From Clostridia bacterium (GTDB taxonomy: Bacteria; Bacillota; Clostridia; Christensenellales; CAG-138): DNA of 64,000 bases. The notes below the pieces were generated by a model that was given only the letters and a program-made list of their open reading frames with translations, made no database searches and was not told the origin of the DNA. Both the position numbers and the translations under genes were made by a program. The stretch's first letter is position 1. Every line of letters begins with the position of its first letter. This document shows, in pieces, positions 49,890-58,445 of the stretch. The stretch is from assembly GCA_030526425.1 (NCBI GenBank), contig JAUNCT010000003.1, forward strand, positions 45,795-109,794, given 5' to 3'.

Positions 49890-50999
49890 TTATGCCTTGG
49901 GGGCGACTTCGGCTCGCAGGGCTTCGAACGCGGCGGGGTCCGCCATGACGCTGAAGACCTCGGTCTCACCGGATGCCATTGCGGCGTAGAGCTCGGCGAT
50001 GCCCGCTTTGACCTCATCGGTCGCGACGGCGTTGAACCGGGCGTTGTCGGCATAACCGACGAAGCCTTCCTTCAGACCGACGGTCGGGTAGGTGCCGCCG
50101 GCAAAGGTGCCGTCGAGGACTAACGCAAAGGTCTTGTCGATCGCCGCGGCGTAATCGGCATAGAAGCTGGTGACGATGGTTTCGGCTTCCGCGGGGTCTT
50201 CCACGGTCTGCGTCTGATCGCAGTCGACACCGAACGCGTACTTCCCGGCTTCCCGTGCGGCGGTGAACACGCCGCTACCCGCAGCGCCCGCGACCTGCCA
50301 GACGACATCGACGCCATCATCGTACATGGCTTTCGCCTTTGCCGCGACCTCGGGCGCGATATCCGCAATGAAGTCACCGGCGTAATCGACATACACGGTC
50401 ACGCCCTTTTCCTTGCAGACCTGCAGGAAACCGCCGATGTACTCGTTGAGCGGGGGCACGTCGATGCCGACGATGACGCCGACCTTCTTTTCGGGGTTCG
50501 CCTTTTCCATACTGCTCACGGTGACCATCGCCGCGACGGAGCCCGCAAGGTAGCCGAGGTCCTTATTCAAATAGGTCAGACCGTAAACGTTCGGAAGGGA
50601 TTCGGAGAGCGCCTCCTGCATATCGCAGGAGAAGAACAGCTGTTCGGGGTACGCCTTGGCGGCTTCTGTGAGGGCGGGGTTGCACTCGGCGCCCATGCAG
50701 ATGATGAGATCGTACTGCTTGCCCTCGCACGCCTCGGTGAAGAAGGGGCGGTAGGTCTCGAGCTCATATTCCGCGCCCGCCTTGTCCATGGGGATCTCCC
50801 CCATTTCGACGACGGTCGTCACGGTGCCGGGGTACTTTTCTTCGAGCGCTTTCACGCCCATCACGGCAGCGGAGAAATAGCTGCCGCCCGCCGTGGGAAC
50901 GAGCAACAGCACGGACTTTGCGGAAGACTCCGCGCCGGCAAAAACGAATGCGGATGCAAGCATCGCGACCGCAAGCAGGAAACAGACGAACTTTTTCAT
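49890..50999 (-). CDS. BMP-family (PnrA/Med-like) extracellular binding protein
   Basis: A 369-residue exported protein with a signal peptide (MKKFVCFLLAVAMLASAFV, cleavage near FAGAE) but no lipobox cysteine after it. The two-lobe periplasmic binding fold of the BMP family is suggested by VLLLVPTAGGSYFSAAV, NVYGLTYLNKDLGYLAGSVA and DVVWQVAGAAGSGVF, the last two being typical of purine nucleoside-binding PnrA-like proteins. No ABC permease or ATPase of that system is nearby. It lies 97 nt after flavin reductase 3 and is probably co-transcribed with it. Possible roles are substrate capture for the reductase, or sensing. Confidence 0.8.
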   Translation of the reverse strand: MKKFVCFLLAVAMLASAFVFAGAESSAKSVLLLVPTAGGSYFSAAVMGVKALEEKYPGTVTTVVEMGEIPMDKAGAEYELETYRPFFTEACEGKQYDLIICMGAECNPALTEAAKAYPEQLFFSCDMQEALSESLPNVYGLTYLNKDLGYLAGSVAAMVTVSSMEKANPEKKVGVIVGIDVPPLNEYIGGFLQVCKEKGVTVYVDYAGDFIADIAPEVAAKAKAMYDDGVDVVWQVAGAAGSGVFTAAREAGKYAFGVDCDQTQTVEDPAEAETIVTSFYADYAAAIDKTFALVLDGTFAGGTYPTVGLKEGFVGYADNARFNAVATDEVKAGIAELYAAMASGETEVFSVMADPAAFEALRAEVAPKA

Positions 51000-51096
51000 G
51001 TTTTTACTCCTTATTTCCTTTTAGGACGATCCCGCCGAGCGGGACGCCGAAGACCCGCCGCCCCGGAAAGGGAGCGACGGGCCTGTGTTTGGGAAC

Positions 51097-52956
51097 TTAT
51101 TTCACGAACGCAGCCGCGTTCTCACCGGCGAGACGGCCGGAGGTCATGGTCCAACCCATGGTCACGCCCTCGTAGGAGACGTAGACGCGGTTGAACATGC
51201 TGCCGCAGGAGTCGACACCCGCCGCGTAGAGACCGGGGATGACGGCGTTCTCGGTGGAGATGACTTCCATGTCGGTGTTGATCTTCAGACCGCCGAGGGT
51301 ACCGAGCTGGGAAGCACGGGCGACGACCGCGTAGTACGGGCCTTCTTCCATTGCGGTGAGGAATTCAGCGGGCTTGTTGAGGTAATCGTCCTCGCCGTTC
51401 GCGCAAGCCGCATTGTACTGCGCGATGGTCGCAACGAGGTTCTTCGCGTTCATGCCGGTCTTCTCGGCAAGCTCTTCGAGGGTATCCGCCTTGTAGAGAC
51501 CGCCGGAAACCTGATAGTCCGAGATCTGCTGAGAGAAACCTTCCCACTTCGCATCGACGGGGAGCGGACCGAAGCCGGTGTTCGCGGTGACACGGCCGAG
51601 CGCCGCCTGACCCTCGTTCTCGTAGGTGTCGAGGATCTTCTGCGTCATGATGACGTAGTACTCGCTGCCCTGACGGGACGCGATGTTGCCGTGGTAAGCG
51701 GTATCGTACGCGATGTTCTCATTCGCGAAGCGCTGACCGTCCTTGTTGACCCAGATACCGGTCGGGTCGTGGAGGAGCAGACCGACCATGTCCTTCGCGC
51801 CGAAGGGGATGGTGTTGGTCTTGAGCTCGTTGGGGATGGCGACACCGTGGAACTCGATGTTCTCGATGCCTTCGGTCGCGGCGCCGGCTGCGACCGCCAT
51901 GTTGATACCGTCACCGGTCTGCGTGCCGGAGTTGATGCCGTTGGTCTTGAAGCCGAGGAGCGCTTCGATCATTTCGTTGGAAGCGCCGTAGCCGCCGGTG
52001 GTCAGAACGACCGCCTTGGCGTGGATGTTGAGGGTGGTGCCGTCCGCCTGCTCGGCGACGACGCCCTTCGCTGCGCCGTTCTCCATGATGAGGGACTTAC
52101 CCGAGGTCTGATAGTAGATCGCACCGCCGTTTTCGGTGACGCGGTCTACCCAACGGTTGAGCGCGGCTGCGAGACCGTCGCCCGCCCAGACGTGGTAGGT
52201 CGCGATCGGGTTGCCCTCGAGGGCGCCCTGCTCATGACCGGTGTAGTTCAGCGCAACGCCGTTCTCGAGCATCCAGTCGACGGTCTTACCGGACTCGGAC
52301 ATGTACTTGTAGATCATGGGCGCGGAGACCATGTAGTTCTGCTGATAGAGCCAGTCGCTCATCCACTGGGAGATGGTGAAGTTGCCCATCTCGACTTCCT
52401 TCTGCATGGAGGAGCCGACAGCGCCGAGACCCATGGACATGATGGAGGAACCGCCGACCGCGGCGGATTTCTCGACGATGATGACGTTGGCGCCCGCCTG
52501 GCTCGCAGCCAGCGCGGCGCTCATGCCGGAGCCGCCCGCACCGACAACGACGACGTCGCAGTCGAGATCGACGACTTCGGTGCTCTTCGCGGTTTCGACC
52601 GCAGCGGAGAAGTCCGCCTCGGTGCCGCCCGCCTGCGCGATGGCATCCTTCACGGCGGCGACGATGCCGTCGGAGGTCAGGGTCGCGCCGGTGACGGCTT
52701 CGACCGCGGTGCTCTGGTTCGCTTTGATGGCTTCGGGGATGTTCGCGAGCGCGGGATCCGCGATGCCGGGGGTCTCGTTCTGTTCGGAGACGACGACGTC
52801 GGCGATCGAACCCTGTGCGAAGGTCACGTCGACCTTGATGTCACCGTTTCTGCCTGCGCCGGTACCGGTGAAGGTGCCGTCCGCAACCTGCGCGAACGCA
52901 GTGGCGGAAACGAGAGAAATGCCGAGCACGAGTGCAGCAAGACTCAGTTTCTTCAT
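51097..52956 (-). CDS. Secreted FAD/FMN fumarate reductase-like flavoprotein 3
   Basis: A 619-residue exported protein: signal peptide (MKKLSLAALVLGISLVSAT, cleavage near AFAQV), one FMN-binding domain with the flavinylation motif EAVTGATLTS (residue about 90), then an FAD domain (VVVVGAGGSGMSAALAASQ). It is a distant paralogue of the other two reductases here. Its promoter is preceded by a perfect palindrome and by a PucR-type regulator gene upstream, which suggests induction by its organic substrate. The BMP-type binding protein follows. AAGGAAGGAAAG precedes the ATG. Confidence 0.88.
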   Translation of the reverse strand: MKKLSLAALVLGISLVSATAFAQVADGTFTGTGAGRNGDIKVDVTFAQGSIADVVVSEQNETPGIADPALANIPEAIKANQSTAVEAVTGATLTSDGIVAAVKDAIAQAGGTEADFSAAVETAKSTEVVDLDCDVVVVGAGGSGMSAALAASQAGANVIIVEKSAAVGGSSIMSMGLGAVGSSMQKEVEMGNFTISQWMSDWLYQQNYMVSAPMIYKYMSESGKTVDWMLENGVALNYTGHEQGALEGNPIATYHVWAGDGLAAALNRWVDRVTENGGAIYYQTSGKSLIMENGAAKGVVAEQADGTTLNIHAKAVVLTTGGYGASNEMIEALLGFKTNGINSGTQTGDGINMAVAAGAATEGIENIEFHGVAIPNELKTNTIPFGAKDMVGLLLHDPTGIWVNKDGQRFANENIAYDTAYHGNIASRQGSEYYVIMTQKILDTYENEGQAALGRVTANTGFGPLPVDAKWEGFSQQISDYQVSGGLYKADTLEELAEKTGMNAKNLVATIAQYNAACANGEDDYLNKPAEFLTAMEEGPYYAVVARASQLGTLGGLKINTDMEVISTENAVIPGLYAAGVDSCGSMFNRVYVSYEGVTMGWTMTSGRLAGENAAAFVK

Positions 52957-52993
52957 GTTGATTCTTTCCTTCCTTTTTTATGGATATGGGAAT

Positions 52994-53023
52994 ATCGTAA
53001 CGCGGGCGCACCGTTTCCGACAA
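52994..53023 (-). promoter_or_regulatory. Promoter of flavin reductase 3
   Basis: TTGTCG (53018-53023), 18-nt spacer, TACGAT (52994-52999) on the minus strand, about 40 nt before the start. Confidence 0.55.
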
Positions 53024-53053
53024 TGGTTCCGGGAGCCAAACCGCATTCACGCC

Positions 53054-53074
53054 CATTGTCCACCGTGGACAATG
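53054..53074. promoter_or_regulatory. Palindrome, likely PucR/CdaR operator
   Basis: Perfect 10-nt arms CATTGTCCAC and GTGGACAATG around one base. It lies 31 nt upstream of the -35 of flavin reductase 3, an activator position, just after the PucR-type gene. A half site ACAATGG recurs at the -35. Confidence 0.65.
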
Positions 53075-53105
53075 AGAAAACCGCTCCCCGGTTCCGGAGA
53101 GCGGC
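53075..53105 (-). terminator. Terminator of the PucR-type regulator gene
   Basis: CCGCTC/GAGCGG with inner CCGG pairing is followed by TTTTCTC on the minus strand, 24 nt after the stop. Confidence 0.7.
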
Positions 53106-53128
53106 ATGGAAGGCAAGAATGTTCGGTT

Positions 53129-54277
53129 TCAGGCTTTTTTCGGAGCGACGTAGCCCGAGAACATTTCAAAGCTCAGCAGCAGTTCGCAGGCGGTCTGCAT
53201 GTCGATCGCGGCGAGCCCGGTCACCTCGCGGATCATCCCCATGCGGTATTTCACCGTGTTGTAGTGAAGGAACAGCGCCTTGGCAGTTTCGGTCAGGCTG
53301 CGGTCGTTGACGAGGTAGGTCCGGAGCGTATCCGTGAGCTCGGTCTCGTGCGTGCGGTCGTATTGGCTGAGCGCGATGATCTCGGGGCGGATGCGCGCGG
53401 GACCGCCGGGAAGTCGCATGAGCATCTCCGCGGTCTCCTTGAGCATGAGCCCGTCGTAACGGAGGTACTCTTTGGCGGAAAGGACCGCGGTCTTCAGCGC
53501 GTAACGCGCCTGCTCGAGGTGCTCGGGCGTGTAGATGATATCGCGGAACGCGCGGCTCACCCCCATCGTTCCGCCGACGACCTTGCAGAGGTTATCACGG
53601 AGGACGGGTTCGGCATCCGACGGGAACAGCACGCAATACGCATCGTCGTTGACGGTGCCGAAGCACGGAGAGATCCCCTTGAGGATGCGCGCCTGCTGTT
53701 TCGCATCCGGTACCTTGTCCCCGCCGGCGACGGTTGCCGCGATGCGCCAGGATGCGACGCGGTCGTAACGGGTCTCGCGCTTGACGCGTTCGGCGGTGAC
53801 CTTCGGCACGCGCCCGGCAAGAACGGCGTTCAAAAACCCGGCACCGAGGTTTCCCGCGAGGCGCTGCGCGCCCGTTTCGTCCACGAGGATGCCCGCAAGC
53901 GCAGCCGCAAGCAAGGTGATGGTGCGCTTGTCTTCCTCGGTGAAGGGGTGGGTCTCAAAGACGATAAGCTTTGCAATATGTTCCCCACGGAACACGACGT
54001 CGGCGCACATGGCGCGGAACGGATTGCCGCTGCGCTCATCGATCACGGGTCCGTCCGCCAGAGACATCGTACGGAGCCATTCTATTTGTTCCCCACGGTC
54101 TTCATCGGCGGGACGACCGGGCTCGCAGGGCAAAAGGTCCATGCCGACCTCGGCGATATGCCCGAAGGCATTGTCGCAAAGACCGATGGCGTGCCCGCAT
54201 TTTTTGAACGCGCAGGCGAGCACCGCATCGATATCGCCCGTTGCCGCGAGGGTGAGAAGTTCTTCTGCAAATTCCAT
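53129..54277 (-). CDS. PucR/CdaR-family transcriptional regulator
   Basis: A 382-residue regulator ending in the PucR-type helix-turn-helix (SLTETAKALFLHYNTVKYRM, residues about 333-352). A GAF-like sensor occupies the N-terminal part (GLCDNAFGHIAEVG, ADVVFRGEHIAKLIVF). Family members activate genes for use of purines, sugar diacids or amino acids upon binding a metabolite. The ATG at 54275-54277 is preceded only weakly by a site. It starts 5 nt after the metallophosphoesterase stop and lies upstream of flavin reductase 3, its likely target. Confidence 0.87.
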   Translation of the reverse strand: MEFAEELLTLAATGDIDAVLACAFKKCGHAIGLCDNAFGHIAEVGMDLLPCEPGRPADEDRGEQIEWLRTMSLADGPVIDERSGNPFRAMCADVVFRGEHIAKLIVFETHPFTEEDKRTITLLAAALAGILVDETGAQRLAGNLGAGFLNAVLAGRVPKVTAERVKRETRYDRVASWRIAATVAGGDKVPDAKQQARILKGISPCFGTVNDDAYCVLFPSDAEPVLRDNLCKVVGGTMGVSRAFRDIIYTPEHLEQARYALKTAVLSAKEYLRYDGLMLKETAEMLMRLPGGPARIRPEIIALSQYDRTHETELTDTLRTYLVNDRSLTETAKALFLHYNTVKYRMGMIREVTGLAAIDMQTACELLLSFEMFSGYVAPKKA

Positions 54278-54282
54278 GTGTG

Positions 54283-56067
54283 TTACTTTCTGCCGGAGTC
54301 CGGCTTGTCGAGACTTTCGAGCGGGACGGGACGGATGCCGAACGAGCCGTCGTCCGCGACGGTGATGAGCGTTGCGCCGCGCTGGGACATGCTGCGCGCG
54401 ATGCCGGGCTCCACGAGCCAGTCGATGCTCATGCCGTAGGTGAGGCGGACGCCCCGGTAGGTGATGGAGGCGTTGTTGTAATGATCGTGCCCGCAGAAGA
54501 CTGCCTTGGTGCTGCCGAGCCCGACGATGGTGTCGAACAGACCGTCGTTGCCCGTGGAGCAGCTGATGCCCTCGCCGTTCGTGCCGTAATGCCACGTGAC
54601 CGAAGGATCGCCGCTTTGCGCAAGCTCGTACGCCGTGCGGTACTCGGGGAGCGGGATATGGAAAAACATGAGCGAGGGGACGGTCTTCCCCGCTTCTGCG
54701 CTGAGCCGCGCGACCTCGGCGGCGTACCAATCGATTTGGTCTTTGCGGATGTAATCGTAATTGTTGAGCCCGCCGTCCATGTACGCGTTGCTGTCCAAAA
54801 GGAACAACGCTTGCACAAGCGCGCCGTCTTCGTTCCGGAGCTCGATGAGCTGGTTGCTGCGCCCGGTGATCTCCGGCTGCACATAGGGATACAGCAGCGT
54901 GCGGCTCGTTTTCCACGACAGGGCACGGTACAGTTCATCGAGCGTGTCCGCCCCGGTCGCGGCGATCGCCTCGGTGTCGTGGTTGCCGTAGGTGAACGCC
55001 CAAGGGATGCCAGTGTTGCGCATGAACGCCGCGAACTGCTGGACGCTTGCGGTGTTGTTGAAGGAGAACGAGGAAACGCCCATGGGGAACGACAGGTCGC
55101 CCGTGACGACGACCAGGTCGGGCTTCGTTGCCTTGAGCAGTTCGAACACGGTCTTGAGGGCAAGGTCGTCCTTATCGTAGGAGAGCACGCTGCCGCCGAT
55201 ATGGATATCCGTCAGCTGAAGGATGCGGAATTCGCCCGCGGGCTTGGTGACGGTGTACACGCCCGTATCATCGTCGTACGCGATCTTCGTGCGCCGCTCG
55301 GCGATATAGGGAACGGAATTGATGTAGGGCTGGGTCAGCCAGTGATCGCGCGACATCCACGAGTAAAGCAACACGGCGCACACCGGCACCGCGACCGCCG
55401 CGACGACCCACTTATTGAACTTTCGCGGCTTGTAAACGACGCCGCGGAGGACCTTGACGTGAAAGCGGACGGTCATGAAAAAGTAAACCGCCGAGAAGAA
55501 CGTGAGGATGTCGAGCACGAAGATGCGGTCGAACAGGAACCAAACGACGCCTGCGACAAACCAGTAGACCAGTGCGGAAAGAACGGCGCGGCGCATGACC
55601 CGCTTGTACGCGGGCAAATTGCCGAATTCCGCCGTTTCGCAAACCGAAGCGAGCATGCGCAGGTTTTTGATGACGAAGAAGGAAACGAGCACGAGCTCGA
55701 TGAGGGCGACCGTCATGCCGCGCGCCCATTCGACCTCACGCGAGCTGACGACGATGCGGAAGCTGTCGATCGCCGCCATGGGGAACTGCCACAGCATGAA
55801 CAGGATCGCATATGAACTGTGGCGCGCATACTTGTCGAAGCGGTCCTTCCCCGTGTCATCGGGACTGCCCGGCAAACGGAGCAGGCGGATCTTGCGCCGC
55901 TCGGTTTCTAAACCCGCCGTCAGCGCGGCGAGCAGCGCCACGGGGAGCAACAGCCACAGCTGCCACGACATCAGTACGACATACAGCGTGATGCTCAGCG
56001 CAAGCACGGCGCAGCCCGTGCCGAACCAAGTCAGGCGGCGGAGTTTTTTGAACAGCAATTCATCCAT
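54283..56067 (-). CDS. Membrane-bound metallophosphoesterase
   Basis: A 594-residue protein with six hydrophobic segments in the first half (two near 12-50, others to about residue 245) and a calcineurin-like phosphoesterase domain in the second half. The metal ligand motifs are complete: QLTDIHIGG, VTGDLSFP, YGNHDTE, FFHIPLPEY and CGHDHYN. The catalytic domain probably faces outside. The ATG at 56065-56067 follows AGAGGTGA; the longer open frame has no site. The spacing to the PucR-type gene suggests one message. The substrate is unknown. Confidence 0.85.
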   Translation of the reverse strand: MDELLFKKLRRLTWFGTGCAVLALSITLYVVLMSWQLWLLLPVALLAALTAGLETERRKIRLLRLPGSPDDTGKDRFDKYARHSSYAILFMLWQFPMAAIDSFRIVVSSREVEWARGMTVALIELVLVSFFVIKNLRMLASVCETAEFGNLPAYKRVMRRAVLSALVYWFVAGVVWFLFDRIFVLDILTFFSAVYFFMTVRFHVKVLRGVVYKPRKFNKWVVAAVAVPVCAVLLYSWMSRDHWLTQPYINSVPYIAERRTKIAYDDDTGVYTVTKPAGEFRILQLTDIHIGGSVLSYDKDDLALKTVFELLKATKPDLVVVTGDLSFPMGVSSFSFNNTASVQQFAAFMRNTGIPWAFTYGNHDTEAIAATGADTLDELYRALSWKTSRTLLYPYVQPEITGRSNQLIELRNEDGALVQALFLLDSNAYMDGGLNNYDYIRKDQIDWYAAEVARLSAEAGKTVPSLMFFHIPLPEYRTAYELAQSGDPSVTWHYGTNGEGISCSTGNDGLFDTIVGLGSTKAVFCGHDHYNNASITYRGVRLTYGMSIDWLVEPGIARSMSQRGATLITVADDGSFGIRPVPLESLDKPDSGRK

Positions 56068-56140
56068 CGGCAGATCACCTCTCGCAGCTTTTCGGTTACC
56101 GCGAGTATAGCACGCGTACATGCCACATGCAATGCATGGG

Positions 56141-56169
56141 TAGACCGGGCGCGGAGGAACACATATAAT
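56141..56169 (+). promoter_or_regulatory. Promoter of the 62-residue protein gene
   Basis: TAGACC (56141-56146), 17-nt spacer, perfect TATAAT (56164-56169), about 32 nt before the ATG. Confidence 0.7.
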
Positions 56170-56200
56170 AGAACGCGAACACAGCGCAGGGAGGACAACG

Positions 56201-56389
56201 ATGGACAGACTCGAAGCGTTCGAGGCGATGCTTGCCGAGATCGTCGCGCAGGAAGCCGCAGAAAAGCAGAAGATGGAGGAGCTGAAGGCACAGGGGCGCG
56301 AGAAGAGCGCGACCTACCGCCAGTTCTTCGGCAACCGCATGCTGTACAAGCAGATGCTCGACCGTTACCGGAAACACGGCTTGCTTTGA
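56201..56389 (+). CDS. Small conserved-looking protein of unknown function
   Basis: A 62-residue charged helical protein with no cysteine, membrane segment or signal. It begins MDRLEAFEAMLAEIVAQEA, continues with a Lys/Glu-rich helix and ends YKQMLDRYRKHGLL; most of it could form one or two amphipathic helices. GGGAGGACAACG precedes the ATG, and it has a promoter and a terminator of its own. These marks make it a real gene despite its length. I do not recognise the family. Confidence 0.75.
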   Translation: MDRLEAFEAMLAEIVAQEAAEKQKMEELKAQGREKSATYRQFFGNRMLYKQMLDRYRKHGLL

Positions 56390-56408
56390 ACCGACAGAAA
56401 ACAGCCCG

Positions 56409-56437
56409 AAGGGACCTGCGACCGCCGGTCCTTTTTT
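56409..56437 (+). terminator. Terminator of the small protein gene
   Basis: GGACC/GGTCC extended by flanking A-T pairs, loop of 10 nt, then a run of six T residues, 20 nt after the stop. Confidence 0.72.
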
Positions 56438-56464
56438 CGTTTCCTTTGTGGGCGCACCGTTCAT

Positions 56465-56504
56465 TTGACATGGATTTGACATTTCCCCCTCAGCGGATTT
56501 GACA
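56465..56504 (+). promoter_or_regulatory. Pho-box-like direct repeats before the Na/Pi transporter
   Basis: TTGACA occurs three times, at 56465, 56476 and 56499: spacings of 11 and 23 nt, that is one and about two helical turns. Firmicute PhoP boxes are direct TT-ACA hexamers with an 11-nt period. A TATCCT (56514-56519) could be the -10. Confidence 0.55.
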
Positions 56505-56557
56505 TGGGGACGCTATCCTTATCGTGACAAAATTTTGCACACGAAAGGAATCCCCCC

Positions 56558-58306
56558 ATGGATATTTTCAATGTTTTGACCATGATCGGCGGACTGAGCC
56601 TCTTCCTGTTCGGCATGAGCCTGATGGGCGCCGCCCTCGAGCGCAGCGCGGGCGCGAAGCTCGAGCGGATGATCGGCAAGCTCACGGGCGGTAAGCTCAC
56701 GGGTCTGCTGACGGGTCTCGGAGTGACAGCGGTCATCCAGTCCAGTTCGGCGACGACGGTCATGGTCGTCGGTTTCGTGAACTCGAAGCTGATGGACCTG
56801 AAGCAGGCGATCCACGTGATCATGGGCGCGAACATCGGCACGACCGTCACGGCGTGGATCCTGAGCCTTGCGGGCATCACGGGTGGCAGCATGCTGCTGA
56901 AGCTGATGAAGCCCTCCTCCTTCACCCCCGTGCTCGCTTTGATCGGCATCATCCTTTACCTGTTCCCGAAAAGCAAGCGCAAAAAGGACATCGGCACGGT
57001 GCTGCTCGGCTTTGCGACGCTGATGTTCGGCATGGAAACGATGACGGGTGCGGTTTCCGGACTGAAGAACGTGCCCGGGTTTCAACAGCTGTTTCTGCTG
57101 TTCAAAAACCCCTTGCTCGGCGTGCTTGCGGGCGCGGTGCTGACGGCGGTCATCCAGTCGAGCTCGGCGTCGGTCGGTATCCTGCAGGCGCTGGCGGCGA
57201 CGGGTGCCGTGAGCTACGGAGCGGCGATTCCGATCATCATGGGACAGAACATCGGCACCTGCGTGACGGCGATGCTCTCCTCCATCGGCGCGAACAAGAA
57301 CGCAAAGCGCGCGGCGATGGTGCACCTGCTGTTCAACATCATCGGCACGGTGTTCTGCCTTGCGGTGTTCCTCATCGCGAACCTCGTATTCGCGCCGAAG
57401 CTGCTGTCCGATTCCGCGACGTTTGCGGGCATCGCCACGGTGCACACGGTGTTCAACATCGCCTGTACGCTGTTGCTGCTGCCGATGACGGGTCTGCTCG
57501 AACGGCTCGCCTGCAAGCTGATCCCCGACACGGGTGCGCCGGACAAAGCGGCGGAGCTCGACGAGCGCCTGCTCGCCACCCCCGCCATCGCGCTCGAATG
57601 CGCCAAGAACCTGACCTTTGAAATGGCGCGCGTTTCCGCCGAATCTCTGACGAACGCCGTTGCCTGCCTGACCGCATACGACAAGCACAAGGCGGAAGCC
57701 GTGCGCGCCGCGGAGGACCGCACGGATATGCTGGAGGATGCGATCGGCACCTACCTCGTGAAGCTGAGCATGAAGCAGCTGAACGAAACGGAAAGCGCAT
57801 CCGCCTCGATGCTGCTGAAGGCGATCGGCGATTTCGAACGCATCGCCGACCATGCGGTGAACATCCTCGGTTCCGCCGAGGAGATGCGCGACAAGGGTAT
57901 CGCCTTCTCGCAGGAGGCGCAAAAGGAAATGGACGCGCTGAGCGCCGCCACGGTGGAGATCGTGACCCGGGCGTGCCGAAGCTTCCTGCACGACGACGCC
58001 GGGCAGGCGCAGGTCGTGGAGCCGCTCGAGCAGGTGATCGACCAAATGAAGAAGCTGCTGCGCGAACGGCACATCGAACGCCTGCAAAAGGGCAGTTGCG
58101 GCATCGAGGTCGGTTTCGTTTGGAACGACCTGATCACCAACATGGAGCGCGTTTCGGACCACTGCTCGAACATCGCGGGCGTGGTGATGGACGCAAAGGA
58201 CCGGAAGATGGACCTGCACGCCGACCTCGGGAGGATGCGCAGCGAAAGCGCCTTCTACCGCGAGCAGGTGGAAAAATACGCGAAGGAATACATCACCTTC
58301 GCGTGA
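56558..58306 (+). CDS. Na/Pi cotransporter family protein with PhoU-like domain
   Basis: A 582-residue membrane protein of the NptA/YjbB type. The two inverted repeats each carry the QSSS motif: VTAVIQSSSATTVMV and LTAVIQSSSASVGIL. A PhoU-like helical domain (residues about 350-560, including IGDFERIADHAVNI and ERVSDHCSNIAG) closes the protein. It moves phosphate with sodium across the cytoplasmic membrane; in bacteria such proteins may serve import or export. Direct repeats like a Pho box lie upstream, which supports phosphate control. AAAGGA precedes the ATG. Confidence 0.9.
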   Translation: MDIFNVLTMIGGLSLFLFGMSLMGAALERSAGAKLERMIGKLTGGKLTGLLTGLGVTAVIQSSSATTVMVVGFVNSKLMDLKQAIHVIMGANIGTTVTAWILSLAGITGGSMLLKLMKPSSFTPVLALIGIILYLFPKSKRKKDIGTVLLGFATLMFGMETMTGAVSGLKNVPGFQQLFLLFKNPLLGVLAGAVLTAVIQSSSASVGILQALAATGAVSYGAAIPIIMGQNIGTCVTAMLSSIGANKNAKRAAMVHLLFNIIGTVFCLAVFLIANLVFAPKLLSDSATFAGIATVHTVFNIACTLLLLPMTGLLERLACKLIPDTGAPDKAAELDERLLATPAIALECAKNLTFEMARVSAESLTNAVACLTAYDKHKAEAVRAAEDRTDMLEDAIGTYLVKLSMKQLNETESASASMLLKAIGDFERIADHAVNILGSAEEMRDKGIAFSQEAQKEMDALSAATVEIVTRACRSFLHDDAGQAQVVEPLEQVIDQMKKLLRERHIERLQKGSCGIEVGFVWNDLITNMERVSDHCSNIAGVVMDAKDRKMDLHADLGRMRSESAFYREQVEKYAKEYITFA

Positions 58307-58395
58307 CCGGCAACGGTGTCCCGTGGCGCGGTCGCACGAAAAAGCAGTTTTCCTCCCCCTTTCCTTCCCACTCTTGCGACCGCCCCGACACATAC

Positions 58396-58424
58396 AAAAA
58401 GCACAGCCGCGCGGGCTGTGCTTT
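58396..58424. terminator. Bidirectional terminator
   Basis: GCACAGCC/GGCTGTGC with loop GCGCG has A runs on the left and CTTTCG on the right. It separates the converging transporter and M13 peptidase genes. Confidence 0.78.
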
Positions 58425-58445
58425 CGTTTGTTTTGGAAACCGTCG

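Noticed and set aside
54278..54916. N-terminal extension of the PucR-type regulator
   Set aside because: The open frame continues upstream but overlaps the metallophosphoesterase, and its translation is Arg/His-rich without similarity; the ATG at 54275-54277 fits the family.
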